Source: JBQTKD01 sp052389435
Lineage (GTDB): Bacteria; Actinomycetota; Actinomycetes; Sporichthyales; Sporichthyaceae
Assembly: GCA_052389435.1 (NCBI GenBank)
Contig: JBQTIB010000066.1
Location: 43,493-107,492, forward strand
DNA length: 64,000 nt
Direction of reading: 5' to 3'
A program made the position numbers and the translations under genes. The notes beneath the pieces were generated by a model, which was not told where the DNA came from, ran no database searches, and saw nothing but the letters and a program-made list of their open reading frames with translations. Shown in pieces: positions 16,439 through 25,113 of the stretch (position 1 is its first letter; each line of letters starts with the position of its first letter).

Positions 16439-17101
16439 ATGTCCGTTCGCCGCATCGCGCTCGTCGCCGCTTCCGCCGTCATCGCGCTCCCGCTCTCCAT
16501 CGCCATGGCCGGCTCGGCCTCCGCCGCCGACTCTCCGCTCGGCGCCGTCGACGGCCTCGGCCTCGACGCCATCACCGGCACCGTCACCGGGGCCACGGGC
16601 AACCTGCCGATCGCCGGCGACCTGCTCGGCGGCGTCACCGGCTCCGCCTCCAAGTCCGCCAAGTCGTCCGACCCGGTCTCGGGCCTCACCGGCAACCTGC
16701 CCATCGTCGGCGGCGCGGCCGGCGACCCGCTCTCCGCCGTCACCGGTCTGCTCGGCGAGGGTGGCGTGACCGACATCGTCACCGGCCTCCCGATCGCGGG
16801 CCCGCTGGTCGACTCCCTCGGCGTGACCGAGGTCGTGGACGGCCTGCTCGAGACGGTCACCGGCACCGTCGGCGGCGTGCTGGGCGGCAACACCGGCAGC
16901 AACACCTCGCACAAGCCGTCGAAGTCGAACCACGGCAAGTCCTCCAAGCCCGAGGTCGTCAAGTACGAGCAGACCTCGCTCCCGCACACCGGCGGCGACG
17001 CCGACATGACCGCCCTGCTCATGTGCGCCGGCCTGGCCGTCGCGGGCACCGGCGTCACCCTGGTCACCCGCCGCCGCCGCGCCGGTGCGCTCGCCGGCTA
17101 G
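16439..17101 (+). CDS. Sortase-type cell-wall-anchored surface protein (LPHTG)
   Basis: A 220-residue exported protein. A signal peptide (basic MSVRRIA, hydrophobic core, cleavage after SASA) is followed by a Gly/Leu/Val/Thr-rich region with repeated TGNLPI and GLPIAG blocks and a Ser/Lys/His linker. The classic sortase sorting signal comes last: TSLPHTGGD, a hydrophobic helix (LLMCAGLAVAGTGVTLV) and an RRRR tail. A sortase, not found in this window, should link it to peptidoglycan. ATG at 16439 has an AAGGGGG site. The hydrophobic repeats recall actinobacterial surface-coat proteins, but it is not a chaplin. Confidence 0.85.
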   Translation: MSVRRIALVAASAVIALPLSIAMAGSASAADSPLGAVDGLGLDAITGTVTGATGNLPIAGDLLGGVTGSASKSAKSSDPVSGLTGNLPIVGGAAGDPLSAVTGLLGEGGVTDIVTGLPIAGPLVDSLGVTEVVDGLLETVTGTVGGVLGGNTGSNTSHKPSKSNHGKSSKPEVVKYEQTSLPHTGGDADMTALLMCAGLAVAGTGVTLVTRRRRAGALAG

Positions 17102-17116
17102 TCACCGCCCAAGAAC

Positions 17117-17143
17117 CTTCGGTGGGAGGTCCCCCCGCCGAAG
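17117..17143 (+). other. Hairpin downstream of the LPHTG gene
   Basis: A 10-bp stem (17117-17126 with 17134-17143, one G-T pair), located 15 bp after the stop and just before a stronger terminator. It may be part of the same transcript end. Confidence 0.45.
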
Positions 17144-17148
17144 CTCGT

Positions 17149-17186
17149 ACAGAGCCCGTCACCGCACACCCGGTGACGGGCTCTGT
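17149..17186 (+). terminator. Terminator of the LPHTG gene
   Basis: A perfect 16-bp stem (17149-17164 with 17171-17186) with a 6-nt loop. Confidence 0.8.
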
Positions 17187-17408
17187 CGCGTCTCCGCCCC
17201 GTGGGGTCGCTTCACGCGCCGGGGTGCCGCTTCACGCGGCGGGGGGCGTGGTCTCCAACGAGTGGAGCGACACCCCAGCGAGCGAAGCCGCGTCCCCGGG
17301 GGCGGGGTTTTGGGGCCGGGCGGTTGCGGTCGCGCGGCGGAAATGACACGGATGTGTTTCGGGCCTAGAGTCGGCCTCGTCCGCTACCGCCCGATCGGGA
17401 GGTCCACC

Positions 17409-17714
17409 GTGGCCCTGTCTGCAGAAGCCGGCGCAGAACTCACCGCACCCGTGTCCGTCGACGGTCCGCTGTCCGACCGGGATCGGGAGATTCTGGCCTT
17501 CGAGCGGCAGTGGTGGCGGTACGCGGGGGCGAAGGAGAACGCCATCACCGAGCTCTTCGGGATGTCGGCCACCCGGTACTACCAGGTGCTCAACGCGCTG
17601 ATCGATCTGCCCGAGGCCCTCGAGCACGACCCGATGCTCGTGAAGCGCCTGCGCCGTCTGCGTGGCGCCCGTCAGCGTCAGCGCTCCGCGCGTCGCCTCG
17701 GCCTGGAGGCCTGA
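17409..17714 (+). CDS. DUF3263-family protein
   Basis: A 101-residue protein of the actinobacterial DUF3263 family, recognised by LSDRDREILAFERQWWRYAG, ELFGMSATRYYQVLNALID and the basic tail RRLRGARQRQRSARRLG. The middle looks like a small helix-turn-helix that could bind DNA. GTG at 17409 follows GGGAGG. It lies 33 bp before the LytR_C gene, an order common in actinobacteria, so both may work in envelope or cell-division control. The role is not known. Confidence 0.85.
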   Translation: MALSAEAGAELTAPVSVDGPLSDRDREILAFERQWWRYAGAKENAITELFGMSATRYYQVLNALIDLPEALEHDPMLVKRLRRLRGARQRQRSARRLGLEA

Positions 17715-17747
17715 GCAGCACGCCGCACCACGAACTTGGGGGGAACC

Positions 17748-18398
17748 ATGTTCACAACGCGTCGCAGCAGCACGTCCGCCGGTTTGAAGCAGGTGGGGTC
17801 GTCCGCGGTGTCCGCGGTCGCCGTCATCGCCCTGATCGGCGTGCTGCTCACGATGTTCGGTCAGCGGGCGGATCGCGTCGCCGAGATCGAGGCCGTCGCC
17901 GCGGGCTCGCAGCGCGAGGTCGCCGCGCAGCAGACGCTGCCCGACGGTGGCGCGCCGCTTCCGGTGGCTCCGAGCCCGGAGGACCGCATGGGCGCGGTGC
18001 CCGGTCCGCTGGTCCCGCGCGGGAGCGTGCAGCCGGAGGCGGGCACCGCAGAGGCGAAATTGGCCGAACCGGTCGACGTCAACGGGCGTTTCACCGACGA
18101 ACAGCTCGCGGCGGCGCCGCGCGCCGACGTCGTCCTGTTCAACCAGACGCTCGATGCGCAGAAGGCCGAAGGCCTGCGGACGGCGCTGGCCGCCGCGGGC
18201 TGGACGGTCAAGGCCGTGGACCGCTGGAACGGCGCGGTTCCCGCGACGACCGTGTACTACCCCAAGGGCATGGAGCTCGAAGCCCGCGCGCTGATGGCGG
18301 CGTTCCCGTCGATCGGCCGGATCAAGCCCGCGTTCGGCGGCATCCCGACGGACAAGCTGACCGTCATCGTCTGCAAGGACCTGCCCGCCCTCCGATGA
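17748..18398 (+). CDS. LytR C-terminal domain membrane protein
   Basis: A 216-residue protein. A short basic N-terminus leads to one membrane helix (AVSAVAVIALIGVLLTMFG), a Pro/Ala/Gly-rich linker, and an extracytoplasmic LytR_C domain (residues about 120-215, ADVVLFNQTLDAQKAEGLRT to DKLTVIVCKDLP). It lacks the LytR-CpsA-Psr phosphotransferase domain, so it is probably an accessory to LCP enzymes that attach polymers to peptidoglycan. ATG at 17748 follows GGGGGGAA. Its last codons overlap the otsB start in ATGA, so translation is coupled. Confidence 0.85.
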   Translation: MFTTRRSSTSAGLKQVGSSAVSAVAVIALIGVLLTMFGQRADRVAEIEAVAAGSQREVAAQQTLPDGGAPLPVAPSPEDRMGAVPGPLVPRGSVQPEAGTAEAKLAEPVDVNGRFTDEQLAAAPRADVVLFNQTLDAQKAEGLRTALAAAGWTVKAVDRWNGAVPATTVYYPKGMELEARALMAAFPSIGRIKPAFGGIPTDKLTVIVCKDLPALR

Positions 18399-19195
18399 CA
18401 CCGCAGCGGGGACCGGCGGCGGCCGCCTACGGCGCGCTGGTCGCGGACCCGGGACGGGCGCTGATCTGCCTCGACTACGACGGCACCCTGGCCCCGATCG
18501 CGCTGGACCCCGCGAACGCGCACCCGCACCCGGGTGTGCGTTCGCTGCTCGGGGACCTCTCGCGCACGGTCGGCACCGTCGCCGTGCTCACCGGCCGACC
18601 CGCAGTGGACGCCGTCGCGATGCTCGGCCTCGACGCACCGGACACCGCTGCCGTCCACGTTCGCGGCCTCTACGGACGGCAGCGGTGGACCCGCGCAAAC
18701 GGGCTGCGCGCCGACCCTCCCCCGCCGTGCCTGCCCGCCGCGCGGGCGGAGGTCCGCGCGCTCCTCGGCGCCACCGGCCTGCGGCTGGAGGACAAGGGCG
18801 CCTCGCTCGCCGTCCACGCCCGCGGGCTGGCGGACCCGGACGCGGCCCTGGCGCAGATCGCCGAACCGCTGGCGGACCTCGCCGCCCGCCACGGACTGCT
18901 CGTGCACGACGGACGGCTCGTCCGAGAACTGCTGGCGCCGGGTCCGGACAAGGGCGCCGCGCTGCGGGACCTGATCGCCGACACCGGGGCGCGGGCCGCG
19001 CTCTACGCGGGCGACGACGCCGCCGATCTCCCCGCCTTCGCGGCCCTGCGCGACAGCGGTGTTCCGGGTCTGGCGATCGCCGTCGCGAACCCGGAGAACC
19101 CGGCCGTGGCGCAGGCCGCGGACCTCCTCGCGGCCGACACGGGCGAGCTTCTCCGGATCTTGACGCGGCTAATGCACGACATGCGCGTGGGCTGA
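18395..19195 (+). CDS. otsB: Trehalose-6-phosphate phosphatase
   Basis: A 266-residue HAD-superfamily phosphatase that dephosphorylates trehalose 6-phosphate, the last step of the OtsA-OtsB route. Motif I is ICLDYDGTLAPI with nucleophile Asp27 and acid Asp29, motif II is VLTGRPAVDA, and motif IV is YAGDDAADLPAF. GPDKGAALRDLI is the typical lysine segment. ATG at 18395 overlaps the LytR_C stop. otsA lies 3 kb away on the other strand, separated by a molybdopterin oxidoreductase, so the two trehalose genes are not in one operon here. Confidence 0.9.
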   Translation: MTPQRGPAAAAYGALVADPGRALICLDYDGTLAPIALDPANAHPHPGVRSLLGDLSRTVGTVAVLTGRPAVDAVAMLGLDAPDTAAVHVRGLYGRQRWTRANGLRADPPPPCLPAARAEVRALLGATGLRLEDKGASLAVHARGLADPDAALAQIAEPLADLAARHGLLVHDGRLVRELLAPGPDKGAALRDLIADTGARAALYAGDDAADLPAFAALRDSGVPGLAIAVANPENPAVAQAADLLAADTGELLRILTRLMHDMRVG

Positions 19196-19203
19196 GCGGC
19201 ACG

Positions 19204-21447
19204 ATGGCCTACGTGCGCTCTGCCCGGTTCGTCTGCCCGCTCTGCGACGCGGCGTGCGGCCTGCTCGTCGGAGTCGCGCCGGACGGTGCCGTCGAGGACG
19301 TGCGCGGAGACCGCGCCGACGTCTTCTCCAAGGGCTACGTCTGTCCGAAGGGCGTCGCGGTCAAGGGCCTGCACAACGACCCCGATCGGCTCGTCACCCC
19401 GATGGTCCGCGTCGACGGCCGGCTGCGCGAGGCCAGTTGGGACGAGGCCTGGGCGGAGATCGGACGTCGCCTGCCGGGGCTGATCTCGGTCTACGGACCG
19501 GACGCGATCGGCGTCTACGGCGGCCACGGCTCCATGCACCGCCTCGACTCCCGGCTGTACCTGCCCGCTCTCGTGGAGTCCCTCGGCACCCGCACCGTCT
19601 TCTCGGCGACCGGCTCGGAACTGGCCCCCAAGCTCGCCGTCGCGCAGCTGCTCTACGGCAGTCCGCAGCACGTCGCGGTGCCGGACGTCGACCGCACCGA
19701 GCACCTCGTGTTGCTCGGCGCGGACCCGGTGACCTCGCACGGCGGCCTGCTCACCGCTCCGGATCTGCGCGGGCGGCTGCGCGCGCTGCGCCGCCGCGGC
19801 GGCCGCCTCGTCGTGGTCGACCCCCGCCGCTCGGCCACCGCCGACGGCGCCGACGAGCACTTCCGCATCCGCCCCGGCACCGACCCGGTGCTGCTGCTCG
19901 GGCTGATCCACGTGCTGGTCGACGAAGGCCTGACCGACCTCGCCGCGCTGCCGTTTCCCACCCGCGGGCTGGCCGACGTCGCCGAACTCGCCGCGGACTT
20001 CACCCCCGACCGCGTCGCCCGCCGGACCCGGCTCGACCCGCACGCGATTCGCAGCCTGGCACGGGATCTGGCCGCCGCTCCGAGCGCTGCGGTGCACGCG
20101 GGCGCCGGCGCGCTGGCGAACGGTTCGGGCACCCTGACCAGCTGGCTGGTCGAGGTCCTCAACGCCCTCACCGGCAACCTCGACCGCGCCGGCGGCACCC
20201 TGTTCCCGCTGCCCGCCCACGCCCGCCTCGGCGGCCACGGCGCCCTGTTGCTCGGCGCCGACCTCGAGGCGCCCGGCGGCGATCTGCCCGCCGCCACCCT
20301 GGCGGCCCGCATGGACGACCAGGCCTACGACCGGCTCCGCGCGCTGATCGTCGTCGGCGGCAACCCCGCCCGCTCGCTGCCGAACTCGACCCGCTGGCGC
20401 GCCGCCCGGGAGCGCCTCGACCTGATGATCAGCGTCGACCTCTACCTCAACGAGACCAGCGCGCTCGCCGACGTCGTGCTGCCCGTGCCTTCGCCGCTGG
20501 AACGCGCCCAGTACGACCTCGACCGGTACGCGCTCGCCGTGCGCAACACGGCCGCCTACTCCCCGGCGGTGCTGCCGCTGCCGCTCGGCATGCACGAGGA
20601 ATGGGAGACGCTCGCGCGCCTGGCCCTCGTCGCGCAGGGCCGCCCGCCCGCCGACGACCTCGCCGAGTTCGACGCCGAGGTTGCGATCTCGCTGGCCGCT
20701 CGCCTCGGCGCGCCGCCCGAGGCGGTCTCGCCCGGCATGGAGGGTCCCGAACGGCTGCTGGACCTGCTGCTGCAGGCCGGTCCCTACGGGCTGCGGCTCG
20801 AGGACCTGCTGTTCAGTCCGCAGGGCCTGGACCTCGGCGAGATCGAGCCGTCGCTGCCCGAACGCCTCGGCGACCACAAGGTCGACCTCGCCCCGTCGGT
20901 GCTGCTGCGCGCAGCGCACGAGCTGCGCGCCGACCTCGACGTCGACGACGGTCCGATGCTCGTCCTGGTTCGGCGGGGCCACCTGCGCTCGAACAACACC
21001 TGGCTGCACAACCTGCCCGCGATGGTTTCCGGTGCGCGGCGCTGCACGGTGCAGGTCCACCCCGACGACGCCCACCGCCTCGGCCTGCGCGACGGCGGGC
21101 TCGCGAAGGTCATCGCCGCGGTCGGCCACGTGGTCGCCGCGGTGCAGGTCACCGACGAGGTCTCGACCGGCACCGTCTCGCTCCCGCACGGCTGGGGTCA
21201 CGACGAACCCCAGGCCAGGCTGCGCGTGGCCATGGCCCGGCCGGGCGTGGACTACAACCGGCTGACCAACGACGCGGTCCTGGACCCCATCACCGGAACC
21301 GCCGCCCTGAACGGAGTCCCGGTCCGCCTGCTGGCCCACACCGGCGACGCCCCCGAAGCCGAGGCCCCCGGCCCGCGCCGCGAACCGGGCCTGGACCGCC
21401 GCCGCACCCCCCGCCCGCCGGTGGCGGAGACCTTCGGCCCGGCCTGA
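19204..21447 (+). CDS. Molybdopterin-dependent oxidoreductase (4Fe-4S)
   Basis: A 747-residue catalytic subunit of the DMSO-reductase/formate dehydrogenase superfamily. The N-terminal 4Fe-4S site is formed by Cys11, Cys14, Cys18 and Cys47 (CPLCDAAC and YVCPKG). Molybdopterin-binding domains follow, including GGHGSMHRLDSRLYLP, VVDPRRSATADGADEHFRIR, VVGGNPARSLPN and VLPVPSPLER, and the C-terminal pterin-binding fold begins near RRGHLRSNNTWLHN. No twin-arginine leader is present, so it is cytoplasmic. No electron-transfer subunit adjoins it. ATG at 19204 lies 8 bp after otsB, suggesting co-transcription. The substrate is unknown. Confidence 0.88.
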   Translation: MAYVRSARFVCPLCDAACGLLVGVAPDGAVEDVRGDRADVFSKGYVCPKGVAVKGLHNDPDRLVTPMVRVDGRLREASWDEAWAEIGRRLPGLISVYGPDAIGVYGGHGSMHRLDSRLYLPALVESLGTRTVFSATGSELAPKLAVAQLLYGSPQHVAVPDVDRTEHLVLLGADPVTSHGGLLTAPDLRGRLRALRRRGGRLVVVDPRRSATADGADEHFRIRPGTDPVLLLGLIHVLVDEGLTDLAALPFPTRGLADVAELAADFTPDRVARRTRLDPHAIRSLARDLAAAPSAAVHAGAGALANGSGTLTSWLVEVLNALTGNLDRAGGTLFPLPAHARLGGHGALLLGADLEAPGGDLPAATLAARMDDQAYDRLRALIVVGGNPARSLPNSTRWRAARERLDLMISVDLYLNETSALADVVLPVPSPLERAQYDLDRYALAVRNTAAYSPAVLPLPLGMHEEWETLARLALVAQGRPPADDLAEFDAEVAISLAARLGAPPEAVSPGMEGPERLLDLLLQAGPYGLRLEDLLFSPQGLDLGEIEPSLPERLGDHKVDLAPSVLLRAAHELRADLDVDDGPMLVLVRRGHLRSNNTWLHNLPAMVSGARRCTVQVHPDDAHRLGLRDGGLAKVIAAVGHVVAAVQVTDEVSTGTVSLPHGWGHDEPQARLRVAMARPGVDYNRLTNDAVLDPITGTAALNGVPVRLLAHTGDAPEAEAPGPRREPGLDRRRTPRPPVAETFGPA

Positions 21448-21455
21448 CCGTCGCT

Positions 21456-21860
21456 CTACCGATCTTCCTCGACGTCCTCCGACAGCCGGCCGCGGACGGC
21501 GAACACCGCGAGTGCGTCCAGGGCGGCCTCGCGCAGCGCCTGCCACTCCGGGAGCGTCTGCACGTGGGCGAGGTCGGGGTAGGAATCGACCACGGCGGCG
21601 TTCGCTCGGTCGAGGGCCTCGAGGTAGCTCGACATGGTCTGCACCTCGGCGGCGGTGTAGACCGCCGCTTCACCGTCGAGGTCGCTCGGACGGACCCAGT
21701 CGTCCCACTGGTTGACGACCTCGTTGGGAATGTCGACGTAGGAGGGTGCCCTCGCGGCGTACTCGCGTTGGCCCTCGAAGGACGAAGCGAGTTCCAGGTA
21801 CTCGATCACGCGATTGCGGACCCGCCGATCCACAACCCGTTCGCTCGGCGTGGAGTCCAC
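21456..21860 (-). CDS. Uncharacterised protein, third gene of the otsA operon
   Basis: A 134-residue acidic, helical protein that I do not recognise. It shows regular helices (RVRNRVIEYLELASSFEGQ, VQTMSSYLEALDRANAAVV) and the central QWDDWVRPSDLDGEAAVY. ATG at 21860 is 4 bp after the stop of the second gene, which itself overlaps otsA, so the three are a tight operon. It converges with the molybdopterin oxidoreductase gene, with 8 bp between stops. Whether it acts with the preceding small protein, for example as a toxin-antitoxin-like or regulatory pair, is only a guess. Confidence 0.65.
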   Translation of the reverse strand: MDSTPSERVVDRRVRNRVIEYLELASSFEGQREYAARAPSYVDIPNEVVNQWDDWVRPSDLDGEAAVYTAAEVQTMSSYLEALDRANAAVVDSYPDLAHVQTLPEWQALREAALDALAVFAVRGRLSEDVEEDR

Positions 21861-21864
21861 GGCC

Positions 21865-22230
21865 TCAGTCCGGCGGCGGCCGGAGACCGTCGAGGAGATC
21901 GCGGGCCTCGGCGGCGTCGAGGGCCGTGCCGATCTCCCAGGCGTCGAGGTCGACGACTACCTCTTCGCCGTCGCGGCGGCCCCGTTCGGCGATGGCCAGG
22001 CCGATCAACGCCCGCGCGCCGGAACCTTTCCCGGCCGTCCTCTGCTCGCGGGTCTCGCCGTCCGTGGAGAAGTTCTCGTCGTCGTCGCGGTCCCAGGACG
22101 CCACGGCCCTCGCGGCCAAGGCGGCAGGGAGGCGGACCGTGACTCGCGTTCGCCGGCCGAACAGCGCCTGCCCAATACCGGCGAGCGCGTCGTCGTCCGC
22201 CGCGTACTGCTCGTAGTACGGGTGGCTCAT
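21865..22230 (-). CDS. Uncharacterised protein with ribbon-helix-helix-like segment, coupled to otsA
   Basis: A 121-residue acidic protein. Residues 26-48 (RRTRVTVRLPAALAARAVAS) resemble the strand-plus-helix of ribbon-helix-helix repressors, but I cannot confirm the fold. The remainder has a DRDDDENF acidic patch and a strand-helix end (EVVVDLDAWEIGTALDAAEA). The ATG at 22230 overlaps the otsA stop in ATGA, so its synthesis depends on otsA translation. It could be a regulator of trehalose synthesis or one half of a two-protein unit with the next gene. Confidence 0.65.
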   Translation of the reverse strand: MSHPYYEQYAADDDALAGIGQALFGRRTRVTVRLPAALAARAVASWDRDDDENFSTDGETREQRTAGKGSGARALIGLAIAERGRRDGEEVVVDLDAWEIGTALDAAEARDLLDGLRPPPD

Positions 22231-23696
22231 TCGGCCGTCTCGACGGCGTCCAAGGCGCGGAGTTGGTCGAGGAACCACTTCGCCGGGGGGCACGCGGAGG
22301 CGGCCGCGACCAGCGCGGTGCAGCGGGTCGCGCGGTCCTCGAGGCTGAGGAGCAGCGCGGTGTTCATCGCCGCGGCGGTGCCGGAGACGTCGTAGGGGTT
22401 GACGGTCACCGCGGCGGCGCCGAGTTCGTCGACGGCGCCGGCCTCGCGGGACAGGACCAGCGCGCAGTCGCGACGGGACACGACCGGGGCCTCCTTGGCC
22501 ACCAGGTTCATGCCGTCGCGCAGCGGGTTCACGACCATCACGTCGGCGAGGGTGTACGCGGCGAGCGAGCGGGGATGGTCGTCGTCGACGTGCAGGATCA
22601 CGGGCTGCCAGGCCTCGGTGCCGAACTCGTCGTCGATCTCGCGGGCGATGCGCTGCACCGCCGCGCTGTACTCGCGGTACTCCGGCAGGTCGTGGCGGCT
22701 CGGGTAGGCGATGACCAGGTGCACGACCCGGTCGTGCCATTCGGGGTGGCGGCGGAGCAGCTCGCGGTAGGCGTGCAGGCCGCGGGTGATGTTCTTGGAC
22801 AGCTCGCTGCGGTCCACCCGCACGATCAGCGCCCGGTCGCCGACCTGGCGGGTCAGGGCCGCGGCGTGCGCGGCGACGTCGGGACGGTCCGCCCGCTCGG
22901 TCAACGCGACGGAGTCGACGCCGAGTGCGTGCACGCCGATCCGCGTCGTGCGCCCGAGGTGGGTCACGGTCAGCGCGGAACGGTCCACCTCCGCGTCGAG
23001 CACGGCCTCGCAGCAGTCCAGGAACGCCGAGGCCCACCGTCGGGTCAGGAAGGCGGCGTGGTCGGCGCCGAGGATGCCGCGGAGCACCTCGGCACCGACG
23101 TCGTCGGGCAGCATCCGGTAGTAGTCGGTCGGCGCCCACGGCGTGTGCGAGAAGTGCGCGATGCGCAGGTCCGGGCGCAACTTGCGCAGGATCGCCGGCG
23201 CCAGAGTCAGGTGGTAGTCCTGGATCAGCACCCGCGCGCCCGGGGCCGCGTCGGCGGCGAGCGCCTCGGCGAACGCCGTGTTGTACAGGTGGTAGTCCTG
23301 CCAGTCCCGGGCGAAGGCGTGGTCGAACTCCGGGTGCGTCGCCACGTCGAAGAGCAGATGGTGGACGAACCACAGCACCGAGTTGGCGATGCCGTTGTAG
23401 GCCCGGGCGAACACCGTGGGATCCAACGGCAGCATCCGCACGCGGCCGGGCACCTCGTGGCCGGCGAGGTCCAGCCGCCCGCCGGGAGCGGCGAGCGCGG
23501 CGCTGCGGTCGGCGTCGGAGATCGCCGCGCACACCCAGCTGACCTGTTCGGCTACCCCGGCGGTGGCAAGGGCTGCAACGAGGCCGCCCGCCCCGCGGCG
23601 CCACAGCAGCGATCCGTCGGGTCCGACGTGAAAGCTCAGCGGCCCCCGGTTGGAGGCGACCAGCACCTCGGGTGCGGCGGTGGCCATGCCCGCCAC
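22227..23696 (-). CDS. otsA: Trehalose-6-phosphate synthase
   Basis: A 489-residue GT20-family glycosyltransferase joining a nucleoside-diphosphate glucose to glucose 6-phosphate. Landmarks are VASNRGPLSFHVG near the start, RGAGGLVAAL, the acceptor-side LIQDYHLTLAPAILRK, FSHTPWAPTDYYRMLP, VDRSELSKNITRGLHAY and the nucleotide-sugar loop NPLRDGMNLVAKEAPV with the SREAGA region. Some positions deviate from OtsA (for example VDRSELSKN where many have VDRLDYTKG), as in other actinobacterial sequences. Start is ATG 23696 or 23687. It heads a three-gene operon with two unknown proteins. Confidence 0.88.
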   Translation of the reverse strand: MAGMATAAPEVLVASNRGPLSFHVGPDGSLLWRRGAGGLVAALATAGVAEQVSWVCAAISDADRSAALAAPGGRLDLAGHEVPGRVRMLPLDPTVFARAYNGIANSVLWFVHHLLFDVATHPEFDHAFARDWQDYHLYNTAFAEALAADAAPGARVLIQDYHLTLAPAILRKLRPDLRIAHFSHTPWAPTDYYRMLPDDVGAEVLRGILGADHAAFLTRRWASAFLDCCEAVLDAEVDRSALTVTHLGRTTRIGVHALGVDSVALTERADRPDVAAHAAALTRQVGDRALIVRVDRSELSKNITRGLHAYRELLRRHPEWHDRVVHLVIAYPSRHDLPEYREYSAAVQRIAREIDDEFGTEAWQPVILHVDDDHPRSLAAYTLADVMVVNPLRDGMNLVAKEAPVVSRRDCALVLSREAGAVDELGAAAVTVNPYDVSGTAAAMNTALLLSLEDRATRCTALVAAASACPPAKWFLDQLRALDAVETAE

Positions 23697-23742
23697 GCTA
23701 CAGGCGCCCGAAGACGGCCCGTTCGAGCGAAACGGGCTCGGG

Positions 23743-24867
23743 TCAGGACCCGGCCTTCGGGTTGGGCTCGGGCGTCAGCCCGCGCACGCGGATGGCGTCG
23801 AGGACGGCCTGGAGCTTGGCGGTGGAGAAGTGGTTCGCGTGCATCAGCACGACGCCGCCCTTCTGCACGGGCGCGGAGTAGGCGTCGCCCCATCGCACGG
23901 CGCCGGCCATCCGCTCGGCGCTGCGGTCGGTGTAGTCGGCGGTGTCGACCGTCCAACGACAGGGCAGGTGGCCCGCCGCCTCGAGCGCGTCGGCGACGCG
24001 CTGGGACCAGGAGCCGGCGCCGTAGGGCGGGCGCAGCATCGCCACCTCGCCGCGGGTGGTGGCGGGACCGCCCTCGACCTGCTCGCGGATGGCGGCGTCG
24101 GACAGGTCCGAGAGCGCCACGTGGTCGCGGGTGTGGTTGGTGACGACGTGTCCACTGGATTCGAGCAGTTCGCGCACGGCGGGGGCGATCCGGTTGAGCA
24201 GGAACCGACCGCGGGCCTTGTTGCGGCCGAGGACCTCGACCATCGTCCGCGCGGTCTGCAACGAGGGCACGTAGTCGTCGAAGGTCAGCCACACGTGGTC
24301 GCTGTCGTTGCCGCACGCGTCGATCCGCGCCGCCTCCGCCGCGCTCATCGGACCGGTCCGCGGACCCTTGGCGCGAACGGTGCTGGGCTTGGCGCGAACG
24401 GTCTGCGGCAGACCGGCCGGGGTGCGCCAGAGGGCCTGGGCGGTGACCACGGTCGTGTTCGGAACGAGAAGTTGGCACGCCCGGGAGATCGAGTCCAAGG
24501 TCGGGTTGCGCCACGACGGGCCGCACTCGAGGACGCGCGCGCCGTTCGAGGCGCTCGCGGTCAGGGCCTCGGGCGCGAGGTCCGCGGGTGCGTCGAGCAG
24601 GGTGAGCAGCAGCGGCACCCGGGCGCCGGGGGAGTCGTAGCCGGGAACGTTGACCACCAGGCGCGCCCCCGAGTTCGCCGCGGCCGCGACGGGAGTCGCG
24701 ACGCTCGGCACGGTGGCCGGCGCGCTCGGGCTCGCGGCTGCCGAGGCTGCCGCGGTGGTGGCGAGGGTGGGCGCCGCGACGGCTCCGTCGGGACCGCTGC
24801 CGCACGCCGCCGCCAGCGCCAGGGTCAGTGCGCCCGCCGCTGTCTGGATCGGGAGCTTCGCATGCAT
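23743..24867 (-). CDS. Polysaccharide-deacetylase (NodB) lipoprotein
   Basis: A roughly 374-residue exported carbohydrate esterase 4. A signal peptide ends in a lipobox-like LAAAC, so it is probably anchored by lipid; a Pro/Ala/Ser linker follows. The NodB domain has motif 1 LTFDDYV, motif 2 HTRDH (zinc histidines), motif 3 RPPYGAGS, and motifs 4-5 WTVDTADYTD and LMHANHF. It should remove acetyl groups from peptidoglycan or a surface glycan. The ATG at 24867 sits behind GAGGGGA, and the ATG at 24888 contains that site, so the internal one is preferred. Confidence 0.85.
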   Translation of the reverse strand: MHAKLPIQTAAGALTLALAAACGSGPDGAVAAPTLATTAAASAAASPSAPATVPSVATPVAAAANSGARLVVNVPGYDSPGARVPLLLTLLDAPADLAPEALTASASNGARVLECGPSWRNPTLDSISRACQLLVPNTTVVTAQALWRTPAGLPQTVRAKPSTVRAKGPRTGPMSAAEAARIDACGNDSDHVWLTFDDYVPSLQTARTMVEVLGRNKARGRFLLNRIAPAVRELLESSGHVVTNHTRDHVALSDLSDAAIREQVEGGPATTRGEVAMLRPPYGAGSWSQRVADALEAAGHLPCRWTVDTADYTDRSAERMAGAVRWGDAYSAPVQKGGVVLMHANHFSTAKLQAVLDAIRVRGLTPEPNPKAGS

Positions 24868-25113
24868 CGAGTCGTTGTCCCCTCGCATGTCGTCACATGA
24901 CGTAGTCGTTCGGTTGCCGTGTGAGAGATGGATGTAAATCGGTAAAGCCCGGATCTGGCCGACGGACCGCGCCTAGCCTCCCAACAGTGCTCAATTCGCG
25001 CCTCTACCCGCGAAGTTCGCAGGTCCGACGCCCGGGGTGAGGCGAGCCTAGGAGCGAATCTCGCGGGCGCTCGGCACGGAGACGACATCACAGGCACGAA
25101 GAGGTGGGGACCC

